This document shows positions 49,701 through 61,800 of a stretch of 64,000 nucleotides of DNA, piece after piece; the stretch's first letter is position 1, and the number at the start of each line of letters is the position of its first letter. Both the position numbers and the translations under genes were made by a program. The notes beneath the pieces were generated by a model. It made no database searches, was not told where the DNA came from, and saw only the letters and a list, made by a program, of their open reading frames with translations. The stretch covers positions 2,108,001 through 2,172,000 of the forward strand of contig CM052355.1 in the NCBI GenBank assembly GCA_028551475.1, written 5' to 3'. Origin of the DNA: Casuarina equisetifolia (lineage: Eukaryota > Streptophyta > Magnoliopsida > Fagales > Casuarinaceae).

Positions 49701-50267
49701 TGAGATTCGATTCTGCTTTTCTCAATGCTAGTGAATCACAGGACATGATATACCTAATCAATTGCAGAGACAACAGTTCAAAAATCTTATCTTTCGAGTG
49801 GCAGAAGATTACCATTTTCTTTTCATGATAGGTCATAAGCAATTAAAAAAAATGGTTTTGAAGCCAGAAGGGAAATCAAAGCTATACAAAGATAGAGAGA
49901 AAACCGCGTCTATTTGTGACCAAAACAACAATGTCTCCATGAACTGATTCTTGAAGAGAAGCTTCATGAATGAACCTGAAGTTCGACCCGCCTCCGGAGA
50001 CGAAAACGGCTAACTTTTTCCTTCTAACCTCGTTTTTCAAATCCCTCGCATGAGAAATAGAATCATCCTCTGCACTTTCACACTTCAATGTTTGCTTAGA
50101 ACACAGCCTTTGCGGCATAAAAATTTTGCAGGAGACCCATTCGCGCCATTGAGGGAAAGATGCTGAAGAAAGAGGCGGCGACGCCGCCAAAAATGGCTTT
50201 TTGGTATTTCGAACCGTTGGGAACGTTGGGTTTGAGCAAAACCCAAAGAGCGAGCTTCCGGTTTCAT
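46774..50267 (-). pseudogene. PUR3: PUR3-like phosphoribosylglycinamide formyltransferase, plastid type, disabled
   Basis: This enzyme transfers a formyl group from 10-formyl-THF to GAR in de novo purine synthesis, in plastids. Five exons on the minus strand: 1 (50267-49905) with KKLAVFVSGGGSNF and IVVLVTNRR; 2 (48553-48442) CGGAEYARDKGILVVLFPK; 3 (about 47547-47391) LIPVELIRAYPRSMVNIHP and LLLPAFGGKGYYGMKVHKAV; 4 (47253-47127) RPTIHFVDEHYDTGCILAQ; 5 (46896-46774) EHQLYVEVTEALCEERITWR and EDGVPLIRS, ending TGA. The Asn and His of NIHP and the Asp of HYDTG, catalytic in PurN-type enzymes, are kept, and exon 1-2 splicing keeps frame. Lesions: the ATG at 50267 is one base out of frame with the transit-peptide and enzyme frame, which itself has no ATG; exon 3 has TAA at 47520-47518 where the family has Lys after AGYL; residues before DFILL are not recognisable. 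Probably a recent pseudogene. Confidence 0.87.
49573..49617. repeat. (AAAAAT)n low-complexity run
   Basis: A/T simple repeat inside intron 1 of the PUR3 copy. Confidence 0.9.
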
Positions 50268-51649
50268 TGAAACACAGCTCAAAACACTTCGAACTGGGTT
50301 TTGATTACTTCCCCAACACCCCACCCACACCCACCCCCCCCCAACACCGGCTGTCGCAGCAGAGTAAAGGCAAATAAAGGAGAGTGGTTCAGGCCATCAA
50401 ACGACGTCCTGGTAAGGTATTAAAAGAAATTGAGAAGGTGATTATTTCTATAAAATCCCAATAAGTTCGTATAAACGAAAATCAATGATTGTTTAAAATC
50501 TGTTAAAAAGGGAGTTTAACCTAGTATCACAATATCAAAATCTAATTTTGAATAAATATTTATTATATCGATTCTAAATTTTTATAAAAAATATTTTTTG
50601 TCATTACGACAAAAAACATGTTAAAGATACTATGAAAATCTTATAAAATTATTCTTCCAGTTATATGTTCTTTTATGTGAAATTTTTTTTTTTAACAAGT
50701 TGGTTTTAGAAAAATAATAAGTTTTTTAAATAAAATCAAATAACAACTAATACTTTTGTCCTACACATAATAATTCAAGCATAAATATTAGAAATCTTTA
50801 CTTTAAGCGTATTTAAACAACTAAAAATCTCAATCTAAATGATTAGAGTTTAAGACATTTCAATTTTCTAAAGCAATGATATAATATAAAATATAAAGTA
50901 TATTACCAATCAATGCCCATATTGATTTTGCTCACTATAGTTATATTAATTAATAGAATTTTTTGTCTACTTAGAATTTTTATGAGACAACCGAAAATAA
51001 TGAAAAACAGGTGAACATGTTTTTCCCAAAGAGATAGAAGCATAACCCTACGTTGGGTGTGGTGCTAGACCCATATTATCTATGTATTGGATGTCGGCCG
51101 ATCTATCTATGCAGTAAATGGGCCTGGCCCAATATAGGAAGCCCCATAACCCATTTTATAGTTTGTCAAAACAAGCAAATCTCCGGTTTTGAACAGCTCC
51201 CAACGTGTTGCAGAACCGTTAAGAAAAGGGGCGGATTTTCAAAATTAGAAGCGCTTATTGATATATATGAATAAGATACGTGCAAATGAAGATGTTAGGC
51301 AAGTAAAATTAAAACTAATTTGTCTTTTTGTGCTTGTTTCTTCCACTTTGTCATTTCCAAAACTGTGTTTATACTCGGCATAAATAACGTTTACAAGTTT
51401 AAACTCAATAGATATTAAATCATTCCATTATACCCTTCATCTAATTGTTATGAGCTATTTGGATAATTAGAACTCTAAAAATATTGAGGGAGCAAGAAAG
51501 AAGAAAACGGAGGAGGAAGAGAAAAAGAAAAATTAATATGAGTAAGCTATACTTGTATCATTCTTGCTGAATGTAAATTTATGTATAATTTTGTATATAA
51601 AGAAATAAGGATAGGGAAAGGGAAGGATTTTTTTTTTAATCTTTCTTTT
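50268..51649. other. PUR3 5' flank and intergenic
   Basis: A C-rich run at 50320-50341 lies just upstream of the PUR3 ATG and may be part of its 5' UTR or promoter. The rest is very AT-rich with no coding motif. Confidence 0.5.
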
Positions 51650-51945
51650 GTGACAATGGATTGAGATCAATTTTACATCAATGCTTAATTGTCCACTTTG
51701 TCTTACTAAAGGACTACATGAAGTGCTAAGTTGGGTTTCAATTTTGTGTTATAAGAAAAAACCAATTAGTATGCCAAGATTTAAATGAAAGCACATCGGA
51801 TTTGAGTTTAGGGATTCAAGGCCCATGATGATGACCATAATTCTAACTCAAAAACTAATCACACCAACGATGGCAAGAAAAGGTTAGCAATACTTGGACA
51901 TGATTGAAGGCTAATTTTAGGATGGCTAGGGCATGAGAATCAACC
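51650..51945 (+). repeat. Direct repeat, partner at 41335-41620
   Basis: Same order of shared blocks as at 41335. Here the second shared stretch (51990-52320) follows directly, whereas at 41 kb about 1.8 kb of other sequence lies between the two. Confidence 0.8.
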
Positions 51946-53639
51946 CTTGCTAATGTACTACTCTTGTTCTTAGGAAATGAAAATATACTACTATCAGAAA
52001 AAGGAATTGTAAGACCTACTATAAACAAAAAAAAATTGTAAAACTTGCATCAAGAAAAATGAATTTATTTAAACTCTAAAATAGGGAGAAAGAAAGGTCT
52101 TATGCATTCTCCATGGCTATATTAGAAGAGGAAATTTTAACATCCTAGGAAATCATGTCACTTTACTATATTATTTGTTTAATTGTTTATAAAATCATAA
52201 TTATTTGCATAAAAATAACAAAAAATATTTGTGTAAATTAATATTTGAGACTTTGGTTACATATAAAATTATGTTAAAAATATGAAAAAATAAAAACGGA
52301 AAAAATGCACCACTTGCTCAATCAATGTATTTTTTTTGTTTTCTTTATTGAGGTCACATGTTAAAAAAAAAAATTTGTTTACTCTTTCATCTTATTTTCT
52401 TTTTCATTGACTTCAAATTAGGAAGAATGAAGAATGTGCATTATTAACAACACTTTGTTAAATGCAAATTTTATTGAGATTAACAAATGTGGTAATTACT
52501 GTGTGAATTATTTGGATAGTTGAGTTTCTTTGAGATCTTGGCATCAATGTTTGTATGTCAATTCCTTTGTTTTGTGCCAATGAAACAACTCAACATATAG
52601 TTGCTAATCTTGTCTTTCACCAACATGCAAAGCATGTTAAATTAAGTTGTTATTGTATATAGGAAAAGCTACTCAGTGTATTAACCACTATACATTATGT
52701 GAGGTCTTATAAACAATTAGCCAACAACTTTACAAAACCACTTGGAAGAAGGCAACATTGTCATTTACTGTCCAAACTTGAAGTATTTGATTTATACAAA
52801 TCAAATATTTTCTAGCTTGAGGGAAATTATTATGATCCTAAGTCCATTGGGCTTGCTTGTATTTTGTCAAATTGTTTATTTATTTTCTTCTTTACGTCAT
52901 CTTATATATAAGAGGGACACTATATTATCTTAATAACTTTATATGCTAGTAGAGCCTATAGCTATTTTCCTTAACCTTGTTTGTGTAGGTTCTATCTAAT
53001 TACTAGATTGTTGGTTGCCTTCAACCACATCTATGCACTTATTGTAAGCTTTTCACATTGGTTTTGTTTACTATTCCATGGGCTAGGAATGTGCTTGAAG
53101 ATTTGGATTAGCCTATGTTATACTTGATTACAAGTTGGTTTTACACTTAAATATTTGTTAGTTGAGGACTGGGGGAGGGGCTAGTGAATGTTCTAAATCA
53201 TTGTATTCATTAAGATATGACTGATAAGTCTCACACTACTAAAATATATATCAAGAGTCTTGTTTATATGATAATAAGTTTCAGCTACTCTTAAGTCAAC
53301 TTTTTGGTTGGATAATGAATCTTTTAACATAGTGTTGGACCAAAATCCTTTTAACACTCCTATAAGCTCTCATTGATTTGAGTTCACACATTGCCTCTTA
53401 ATGTCACACCATAGTGGTTTGATAATTTAACCATTATGCTAAAACAATGTGTTAAAATGTAGCCAATAAATCCCACATTGCAAAGGAATATATTAAAAAT
53501 TTTATTTATATGATAATAGATTCCACCAATTCTTAAATCAACTTTTAGGTTAAATAATGAGCCTCTAGTATTGACCTTGAAATTTTCACTTAGTTATTTC
53601 TTTCAATCAAGCCTTTGGTCAATCCATTAGAGATCCTTT
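51946..53639. other. Intergenic, no gene recognised
   Basis: 51990-52320 is related to 43420-43760. 53210-53600 contains two similar copies of a 'cccacattg/tctcacac...atatgataataa..tt..ac.a.tcttaa.tcaactttt.ggtt' block (about 53225-53320 and 53465-53560). No coding motif was seen before about 53640. Confidence 0.5.
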
Positions 53640-54990
53640 GAATCTTAAGGGTTTCCATTATAAATGGCATCAGTTTTTCAATAGAATCAATCGAGCAATT
53701 TTTTAATAAAACCAACAAAGTAGCTATTCTATTTTTATGGGTTTTAATAGTGCTGATATTTCATGGATTTGCAAATTTGGATGTCATTTTCTCCTCATTG
53801 TTAAGGCAACAATTTAGCTTTTTTTTTTTTTGCATTTGAGTGAAATTAGAAGTATTTCATAGCTAAGTTTTAAATTCTAGTTTTTTGCAAGTGTAAATAG
53901 TTTAACCTAATGCCAAAGGAACAACTACTACCTCAGAATATAACATCAATGAAGAAACTTTGTGATGCTATCCACCAACTAAAGTTGAGGTATGAACACG
54001 GACAATTCTTCAAAAAGATTGAATCCAATTAGGTTAAAGTTAAAAAATTTGCATTTATTTGGAATAAAATCATGGTAACATTCAAGGAAGAAGATTTTAA
54101 TAAGTTATTAAGAGCAAAAGTTTTTGGAATTACCACCTAATTGTTGGAACATAAGGGTCATTCAATGGATGTGTTGTCCTCCACAATGAGTTACTATTTA
54201 CTCTGAGTTAGGCCATAGAGTTGGCCAACTAGAATGATTGTTCACTTTGGTTAAAGATATGCAACAATGAATATTAATGGTGTGCTATGATTGAAGTTTA
54301 TGATAACATTAAGTATTTGCTTTTCAAAATGCTTAAATATGGCATACGTAAATACCAAATCATTGAAAATTTGTTCCTAGAGATAGATAACATGATTCAA
54401 ATTCAGAATTTAATATAAGTATACAAGATGGTAGTGCTAAAAATACTTCACGTTAAGTTAATATCGCTTCTTAAGCTTTTGAAACAACCAGCAAAAAAAA
54501 AGAGAAAAAAAAACTAAGTGAGACAATGAATATATATTAAGCCTTGCATGAACAAATTGGTTACAAAATATCCAAGGGTGAACAAATCCACTAAACAATT
54601 AGGAATAGAAGATCTTGCACCTCATGACTTGAAAAATGATGCAAGGTTGCTTTTTGAGAATGAAGTTGAGTTCCTTGATGTTGATAAGGCTAGTTTTGAT
54701 AAGCAAGTATGGTGTTTATATATTATTCTTACTTCTAAAGATTCAATGCACAATATCCCAAGGAATCTGGAGGTATGAACATGCCCCACGCTCTAGTTAG
54801 TGAGAAAATGATGGCTTTTAGTGTTCTCACACCTTACTATAATGAATACCTCATCTATGGCCTAGGGAATCTTCACAAGGAAAAATGAAGATGCCATTTC
54901 TACCCTATTCCATTTGTAGAAGATCTGTAAAGATGAAGAGCAAAATTTTTAAGAATGGATGTCGAGAAAGGGTTTATAGGATGTCGATCA
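53640..54990 (+). pseudogene. Callose synthase pseudogene (CALS12/GSL5-like), copy 2, longer view
   Basis: This copy shows more of the gene than the one cut by the window start. From about 53650 it reads YKWHQFFN, then a transmembrane-like stretch VAILFLWVLIVLIFHG, then MPKEQLLPQ, KLCDAIHQLKLRYEHGQFFK, KIESN-stop-VKVKKFAFIWNKI, TFKEEDF, a piece corresponding to PPNCWNIRVIQW, and IEVYDNIKYLL. From 54291 it is the same as copy 1, with MNMPHALVSEKMMAFSVLTP near 54780. Segments follow family order from the membrane region before the central loop into the start of the catalytic region. Frame breaks are frequent and no introns are seen. The rest of the catalytic domain is absent. Confidence 0.85.
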
Positions 54991-56293
54991 TTGCATGGTC
55001 CTTGGAAGTGACTTTTGATAAAGTTTGTCTCATATTATGGGGTTTTTAATGTCTACAGCAAGTTGAGATATTTTTCATTTGTCATGGATGTGGCAATGTT
55101 AACAACTGATTGCCTCTCTTGGTGTACAACCAATTAATGTTTATTGTTATGAAAGTATGTAACAAAAATACATTTGAGTCATTAGGAGGATTTATCTTGG
55201 GAGAAAGTAAGGACTAAATTGAAATACTTGTGTAGTGGATATTTCCATGAAGGTTAATACTCTTTGCTAGATTTTCTCATTGGGGGTTGAGTTGATGGCT
55301 TAGTTGGATTATGATCAACATGTCCTCTAGATTCTTCATTAACTATAGTTATAGGAATTACTTCACTTGCTACATCTTCAAGTGAAATGCACATTTGAAT
55401 ATTGTTCCTTCGAAGAAACAGAAGGAATAAAAAAAGAAAAGAATATCATAGTAAAAGTGATCTGCGAATCTCTAAGATAAGGTTTTCTTCTCAAAGCAAA
55501 GCAAGGATGTAGTTCATCTATCATGAGCTGGAGCATGGGCTTATGGGCAAGATATAGCTTTATATAAACTATTCTACTAGTTCCGATGATAGTAGCCATC
55601 CAATTTGTGGGTTTGTTGCAAAAACAATTGCATATGGTTTAGTTTTTAAGGTTACTATAAAAGCTCAGCATTTTCAACGAAGAGGGCTATCATTGCATAG
55701 TCCTTGGAAGTGGCTTTTGATAAAGTTTGTCTCATAAGTTTCAAATGTATACAACAAGTTGAGATATTTTTCATATGTCATGGATATGGCAATGTTGATA
55801 GCTGATTAGCTCATCTTGGTACACAACCAATTAATATTTATTGTTATTAAAGCCTATAATAAAAATACATTAAGTCATTGAAAGGATTTATCTTATGAGA
55901 AACTATGGACTAAATTGAATAAATACTTGCTTTAATTTTTATGAATCCTTAATGAATCCTTGCCTTTGTGTACCATGGAGGTTTTCAAGCCTGCAATTAG
56001 GCTACTAGCAGTTACACTTGAACCTACTATAAAGTTATAAATGTTTGTGCATACTACACAACGAGGGCCAATGGGTGGCTACTAAGCCCATGGACACTAA
56101 TGCTTAGTTATTGTCAGGGAATATAGAATGCACCCTTGCCATCAACTTAAGCTTTTGGAAAAGTGGTAGGTGCCGAAGGTCCCAACAATATATGTTTCTT
56201 TAGATGCCTTGTCCCTTGAGGTTCAAACTATTTTATGCCATTATTTTCATGTTGCTACTAAAAAGAGATCAAAAAGGCACTTGATTAAGATAG

Positions 56294-57968
56294 TGATAAC
56301 TTTATTTTATATAAAGTTATTTTGATTATTTTAGATAATATTTATATTATTTTTAGTAAATTATATTTGTATTTAATTGTATTTGTATATTTTGTGTCAT
56401 TTTATGCAGCAAACCCAAAATAAAAGAAAAAGGAGAAAAAGAAGGAGAAAATCATGAAAAATGAATGAAAAAGAAGAAAAGTAAAAGAAGGTGGAAAAAC
56501 AAGTGGAAAACACGTGGGACCGTGAAGGAGACAGAGGAATTATCACGCGGGAGGCAGGGAGAAACGGGAGGAGGAACGTGCAGACGAAAGAGGAGTGAGA
56601 AGAAAAAGTCGGAAAAGAAAACAAAGAAAAAGGAAATTGGTCGTTCGACAGCCGACCGATTCTCCCTGGTGGTGGAACCCAGAAGATTGTCGCAGAATCC
56701 GGGCGTGTGGAACGTGCGAACGCCGTCCAGCTCCCGTCCTTTGGCCAAACTCTGAGGGACATCGCCATTCGGCGTTATTTCCGACAAAGAAGTGCATTTT
56801 CCGGCCAACTCTGAGCACCTTCCGACGATCTGAGAGTAGATCCAGCTTCACCTCACAATTTCCGGCATTTCTGTACCAGTTTCGCGGCGATCTGCGGCAG
56901 TTTCCGGCGAAGAACGGCGAACGCCGTCCCAGTCTTCTCCGTCAGATCTACGCGTTCCTGTGGAGATTTTGCTAAATCTTTTTACAGATCTGCAACCTAG
57001 GCGTCCTGATCTACACTTCTGGAGGTTTTGGTGAAGCGCGGCGGCGGACGGCGGCGCGTGTCACCGGCGCGTGACGACACGTGCGGAAGCGCGTGACGGC
57101 GCGTGTGTTGTTCTTTTCCTTTCGTTTTTCAGACAGAATCTCTTCGACCCCCGGATGTGCAGATTTGTACATCTTATTTCATGATTGGAGGACAATTTTG
57201 GTGACAGTCTTTTAGTTTGTTCTAATCTAGATGATTTGTGTAATTTTTTGTATTATTTCTGTTTATTTGAATATTATGAACTAAATTACTTTTGCTGGAG
57301 CTAAGATGTAGCCTAGTTAGGATGTTATGAGTTCCTTAGTTGACATATTATGCAAGACAATATATTTATGTGAGTTGTATGTTATTATCTTTAATGTGAT
57401 TGAGTGATTAATCATCAATTGATCAATCTGATATGCATATTTGAGACCGACAGGAGAGAATATGCAAATGTATCCTATAATATACAACCATAAATCAAAT
57501 GTGGGTAGACATATTCCATGTTGAGTGTGTGGCTTTAATTGGAATATTCATTGATTTTAATGCTCTTAGCTTATTAAATTCATATGCAGACTCACAGTGA
57601 ATTAATAAGCTAAGTAGGTTCGCTATGCCTAGACATAGGATAGTGAATAAATTAGGAAATTTCGTCATCTCATAAATATCATTATTCTTGCAAGCATTAA
57701 ATTATTGGAATTCATATCTACTAACTATGGTGAAATCAAAGGCTCTAGCATACTTAGCATATTTAATCTACTTTTTGGAAGTCAATTGCTTTAGTAACCT
57801 TTCAATTTAGAACATCTTTTCAGGATATCTTGCTAGATAAATTGTAGGATCAATTCACCACTAGTAATTAGTCAAGTTGATAACATTAATCCCTGTAGGA
57901 CGATACTCTTATTCATCACTATATTACTTGTTCGACATGTACACTTGCATGTAGAATTTCACCGAACA
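56294..57968. mobile_element. Solo LTR, 1675 bp, with 5 bp target-site duplication GATAG
   Basis: Starts TGATAACTTT and ends TTCACCGAACA, with GATAG at 56289-56293 and 57969-57973. The first segmental copy reads straight through at 2001-2005 with a single GATAG, proving the exact edges. The end region with 'ccctgtaggacgatactc' and 'acttgttcgac.tgtacacttgc' is of a style common at the 3' end of plant gypsy LTRs, so a Ty3-gypsy family is inferred. The middle (about 56640-57130) is strikingly GC-rich compared with the window. No internal coding part or second LTR is present. Short open stretches on both strands here are by-products of LTR composition. Confidence 0.93.
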
Positions 57969-58877
57969 GATAGATGAATATATTACTAGCAATAATAAAG
58001 GCATCCTAATAAATGTTGTTTCTACATTTACTACTTACCAAAACATGATGTCTCTATGCTTGAACATAAGGAATGAAATATTTATTGATATTGGGATCTA
58101 TTTGCAAGCTTGAGAACCCTAGGCCTAATTTGACTCTATAAGTTTCCACCTCCATTTGGATGGTTATCCTTTTCTATTGTCCTACCTATGGAACTTTTGA
58201 CTTTCTTGAGGTAGGTTCTTATCTTAACTTGTATCTTATCAATCTTTGTATTTATTGTAGACATTAGTTGATGAAACATGTCTTTGAGAGCATCAATTTC
58301 TTTGTTGGTCTCACTTTTGCTCCTTCCTTATGAAGTTGATTCCATAATTGTGTCAAATCTATCTAGTTGGTCATCTGCACCAACCTTTGATACCAAAATG
58401 TTGCAAATGTTAGAAATATTGTCATTTACTATTTTGATGATGAAAAAAGGAAAAAGAACATATTAGTTGAAAATGAACTCTAATGTAACAAAATATTTTG
58501 GAATTAATGTATAAATGTTTTCCATGATTTGTGGGCAAAATAAATATAAGAAATAGATGCTATATAAATTGTGATATCAAATAATAATATTATTGTCTAC
58601 ACTTATGAAAGCTTTATATAAAAAGAAGTCTGAATAAATATTCTTGTTATTATTTGTTCTATAAGAAAATTAATATATAAACTTTCTTGTAAATAAATAA
58701 TCGAATAGAGCCCAAAAAAATTGACTAGGTATACGTAGAGAGGTGAGCCCATTGTGCACGACCCAGTTGCTATGCACGTGATCCGGGTACAGCCCAGCCC
58801 ATGCACATATACCAAACCCATTCACTAGCACATGACCCAGACCCGTGAGCCTAAGGCCCAGTCCAGAATCAGCCTGA

Positions 58878-61800
58878 TTTTCAAATAGACAATATGATTT
58901 AAGTTTGTTGATCAATTTTAAATTAGTAGCTTGATTTAAATATGCATATCAATGTTTAAGTTAACAGAATAAGTTAAATCTTTTGGGTTATTATACATCC
59001 AACATTTATATTTTTAATCTAAAATTTGATTTTAAACCTATAGATTTTAGATCCAATTCCTAGATTTAAGTCTACCATACAATTTTCAAATTGAATGTAG
59101 TCCTCGATTCTAAAATCGTATGCCACATTTAAATCCAAATAGTTGAAATTAAAAATAAATCAAAAGATTTAAATCTTAAATTGACGATTAACTTTAAATC
59201 TTTTAATTTGTTTCTAAATTCATATTGTTTGGATTTAAATGTGGCATAAGATTTTAAAATTGGCTGATCAATTTTTAAATCAATGGCTTCATTTAAATAG
59301 GCATATTAATTTTTATATTAACGGCTAAAGGATTTAAACCTTCCAATTTATTTCTTAATCCAACTATTTGAATTTAAATATGGTATACAATTTGAAAACG
59401 GAAAATTTACTGATCAATTTTACATCAACTACTTGATTTTAATTTACATATTGATTTCTAAATTAACAACCCCATTTAAATCTTCTAGTTTATTTTTAAA
59501 TCCGATGGTTGGAATTTAAATTTTAAACATGATTTGAAATTTTTAGATTTTAAATCTAATGGCTTGATTTAAATATGTCATATGACTTTTAAATCAACTT
59601 TATGATTTAAATCATTGGTATAATTTGAATATGCATATTGACTTTTAAATTAATAGCTGCTTAAATCCTTTGGTTTATTTTTAAATTTAAATGTTGGAAT
59701 TTAAAACTAAAATTTGATTTTATGCTTACAACTTGTAGATCCAATGATTGGATTTAAGTCTTCCATATGATTTTCAAATTTTAAACATGATTTGAAATTT
59801 TTAGATTTTAAATCTAATGGCTTGATTTCAATATGTCATATGACTTTTAAATCAACTTTATGACTTAAACCATTAGTCTAATTTGAATATGCATATTGAC
59901 TTTTAAATTAATAGCTGCTTAAATCTTTTGGTTTATTTTTAAATTTAAATGTTAGAATTTAAATCTAAAATTTGATTTTATACTTACAACTTGTAGATCC
60001 AATGATTAGATTGAAGTCTTCCATATGATTTTTAAATAGACAATATGATTTAAGTTTGTTGATCAATTTTAAATTAGTGGCTTGATTCAAATATGCATAC
60101 CAATGTTTAAGTTAACAGGATAAGTTAAATCTTTTGGGTTATTATACATCCAACATTTGTATTTTTAATCTAAAATTTGAATTTAAACCGATAAATTTTA
60201 GATCCAATTCCTAGATTTAAGTCTACCATACAATTTTCAAATTGAATGTAGTCCTCCCGCCGTTAATATAAAAATTAATATGCTTATTTAAATGAAGCCA
60301 TTGATTTAAAACAAATCAGAAAATTTAAATCTTACCATTTGATTCTAAAATCGTATGCCACATTTAAATCCAAATAGTTGAAATTAAAAATAAATCAAAA
60401 GATTTAAATCTTAAATTGACGATTAACTTAAAAATTTTCCATTTGTTTCTAAATTCAAATTGTTTGGATTTAAATGTGGCATAAGATTTTAAAATTAGCT
60501 TATCAATTTTTAAATCAATGGCTTCATTTAAATAGGCATATTAATTTTTATATTAACGGCTAAAGGATTTAAATCTTCCAATTTATTTCTTAATCCAACT
60601 ATTTGAATTTAAATATGGTATACATTTTGAAAACAGAAAATTTACTGATCAATTTTACAACAACTACTTGATTTTAATTTACATATTGATTTCTAAATTA
60701 ACAACCCCATTTAAATCTTCTAGTTTATTTTTAAATCCGATGGTTAGAATTTAAATTTTAAACATGATTTGAAATTTTTAGATTTTAAATCTAATGGCTT
60801 GATTTAAATATGTCATATGACCTTTAAATCAACTTTATGATTTAAATCATTGGTCTAACTTGAATATGCATATTGACTTTTAAATTAATAGCTGCTTAAA
60901 TCTTTTGGATGATTTTTAAATTTAAATGTTGGAATTTAAATCTAAAATTCGATTTTATACTTACAACTTGTAGATCCAATGATTAGATTAAAGTCTTCCA
61001 TATGATTTTCAAATAGACAATATGATTTAAGTTTGTTGATCAATTTTAAATTAGTGGCTTGATTCAAATATGCAGATCAATGTTTAACTTAACAAGATAA
61101 GTTAAATCTTTTGGGTTATTATACATTCAACATTTGTATTTTTAATCTAAAATTTGATTTTAAACCTATAGATTTTAGATCCAATTCCTAGATTTAAGTC
61201 TACCATACAATTTTCAAATTGAATGTAGTCCTCCCACCGTTAATATAAAAATTAATATGCTTATTTAAATGAAGCCATTGATTTAAAACTAATCAGAAAA
61301 TTTAAATCTTACCATTTGATTCTAAAATCGTATGCCACATTTAAATCCAAATAGTTAAAATTAAAAATAAATCAAAAGATTTAAATCTTAAATTGACGAT
61401 TAACTTTAAATCTTTGCATTTGTTTCTAAATTCAAATTGTTTGGATTTAAATGTGGCATAAGATTTTAAAATTGGCTGATCAATTTTTAAATCAATGGCT
61501 TCATTTAAATAGGCATATTAATTTTTATATTATTGGCTAAAGGATTTAAATCTTCCAATTTATTTCTTAATCCAATTATTTGAATTTAAATATGGTATAC
61601 ATCTTGAAAACGGAAAATTTACTGATCAATTTTACATCAACTACTTGATTTTAATTTACATATTGATTTCTAAATTAACAACCCCATTTAAATCTTCTAG
61701 TTTATTTTTAAATCCGATGGTTGGAATTTAAATTTTAAACATGATTTGAAATTTTTAGATCTTAAATCTAATGGCTTGATTTACATATGTCATATGACTT

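Noticed and set aside
56397-56975. Several overlapping open frames on both strands, up to 126 codons
   Set aside because: They lie wholly inside the solo LTR, overlap in many frames, are low-complexity (Lys/Arg/Glu or Ser/Phe rich) and match no protein family.
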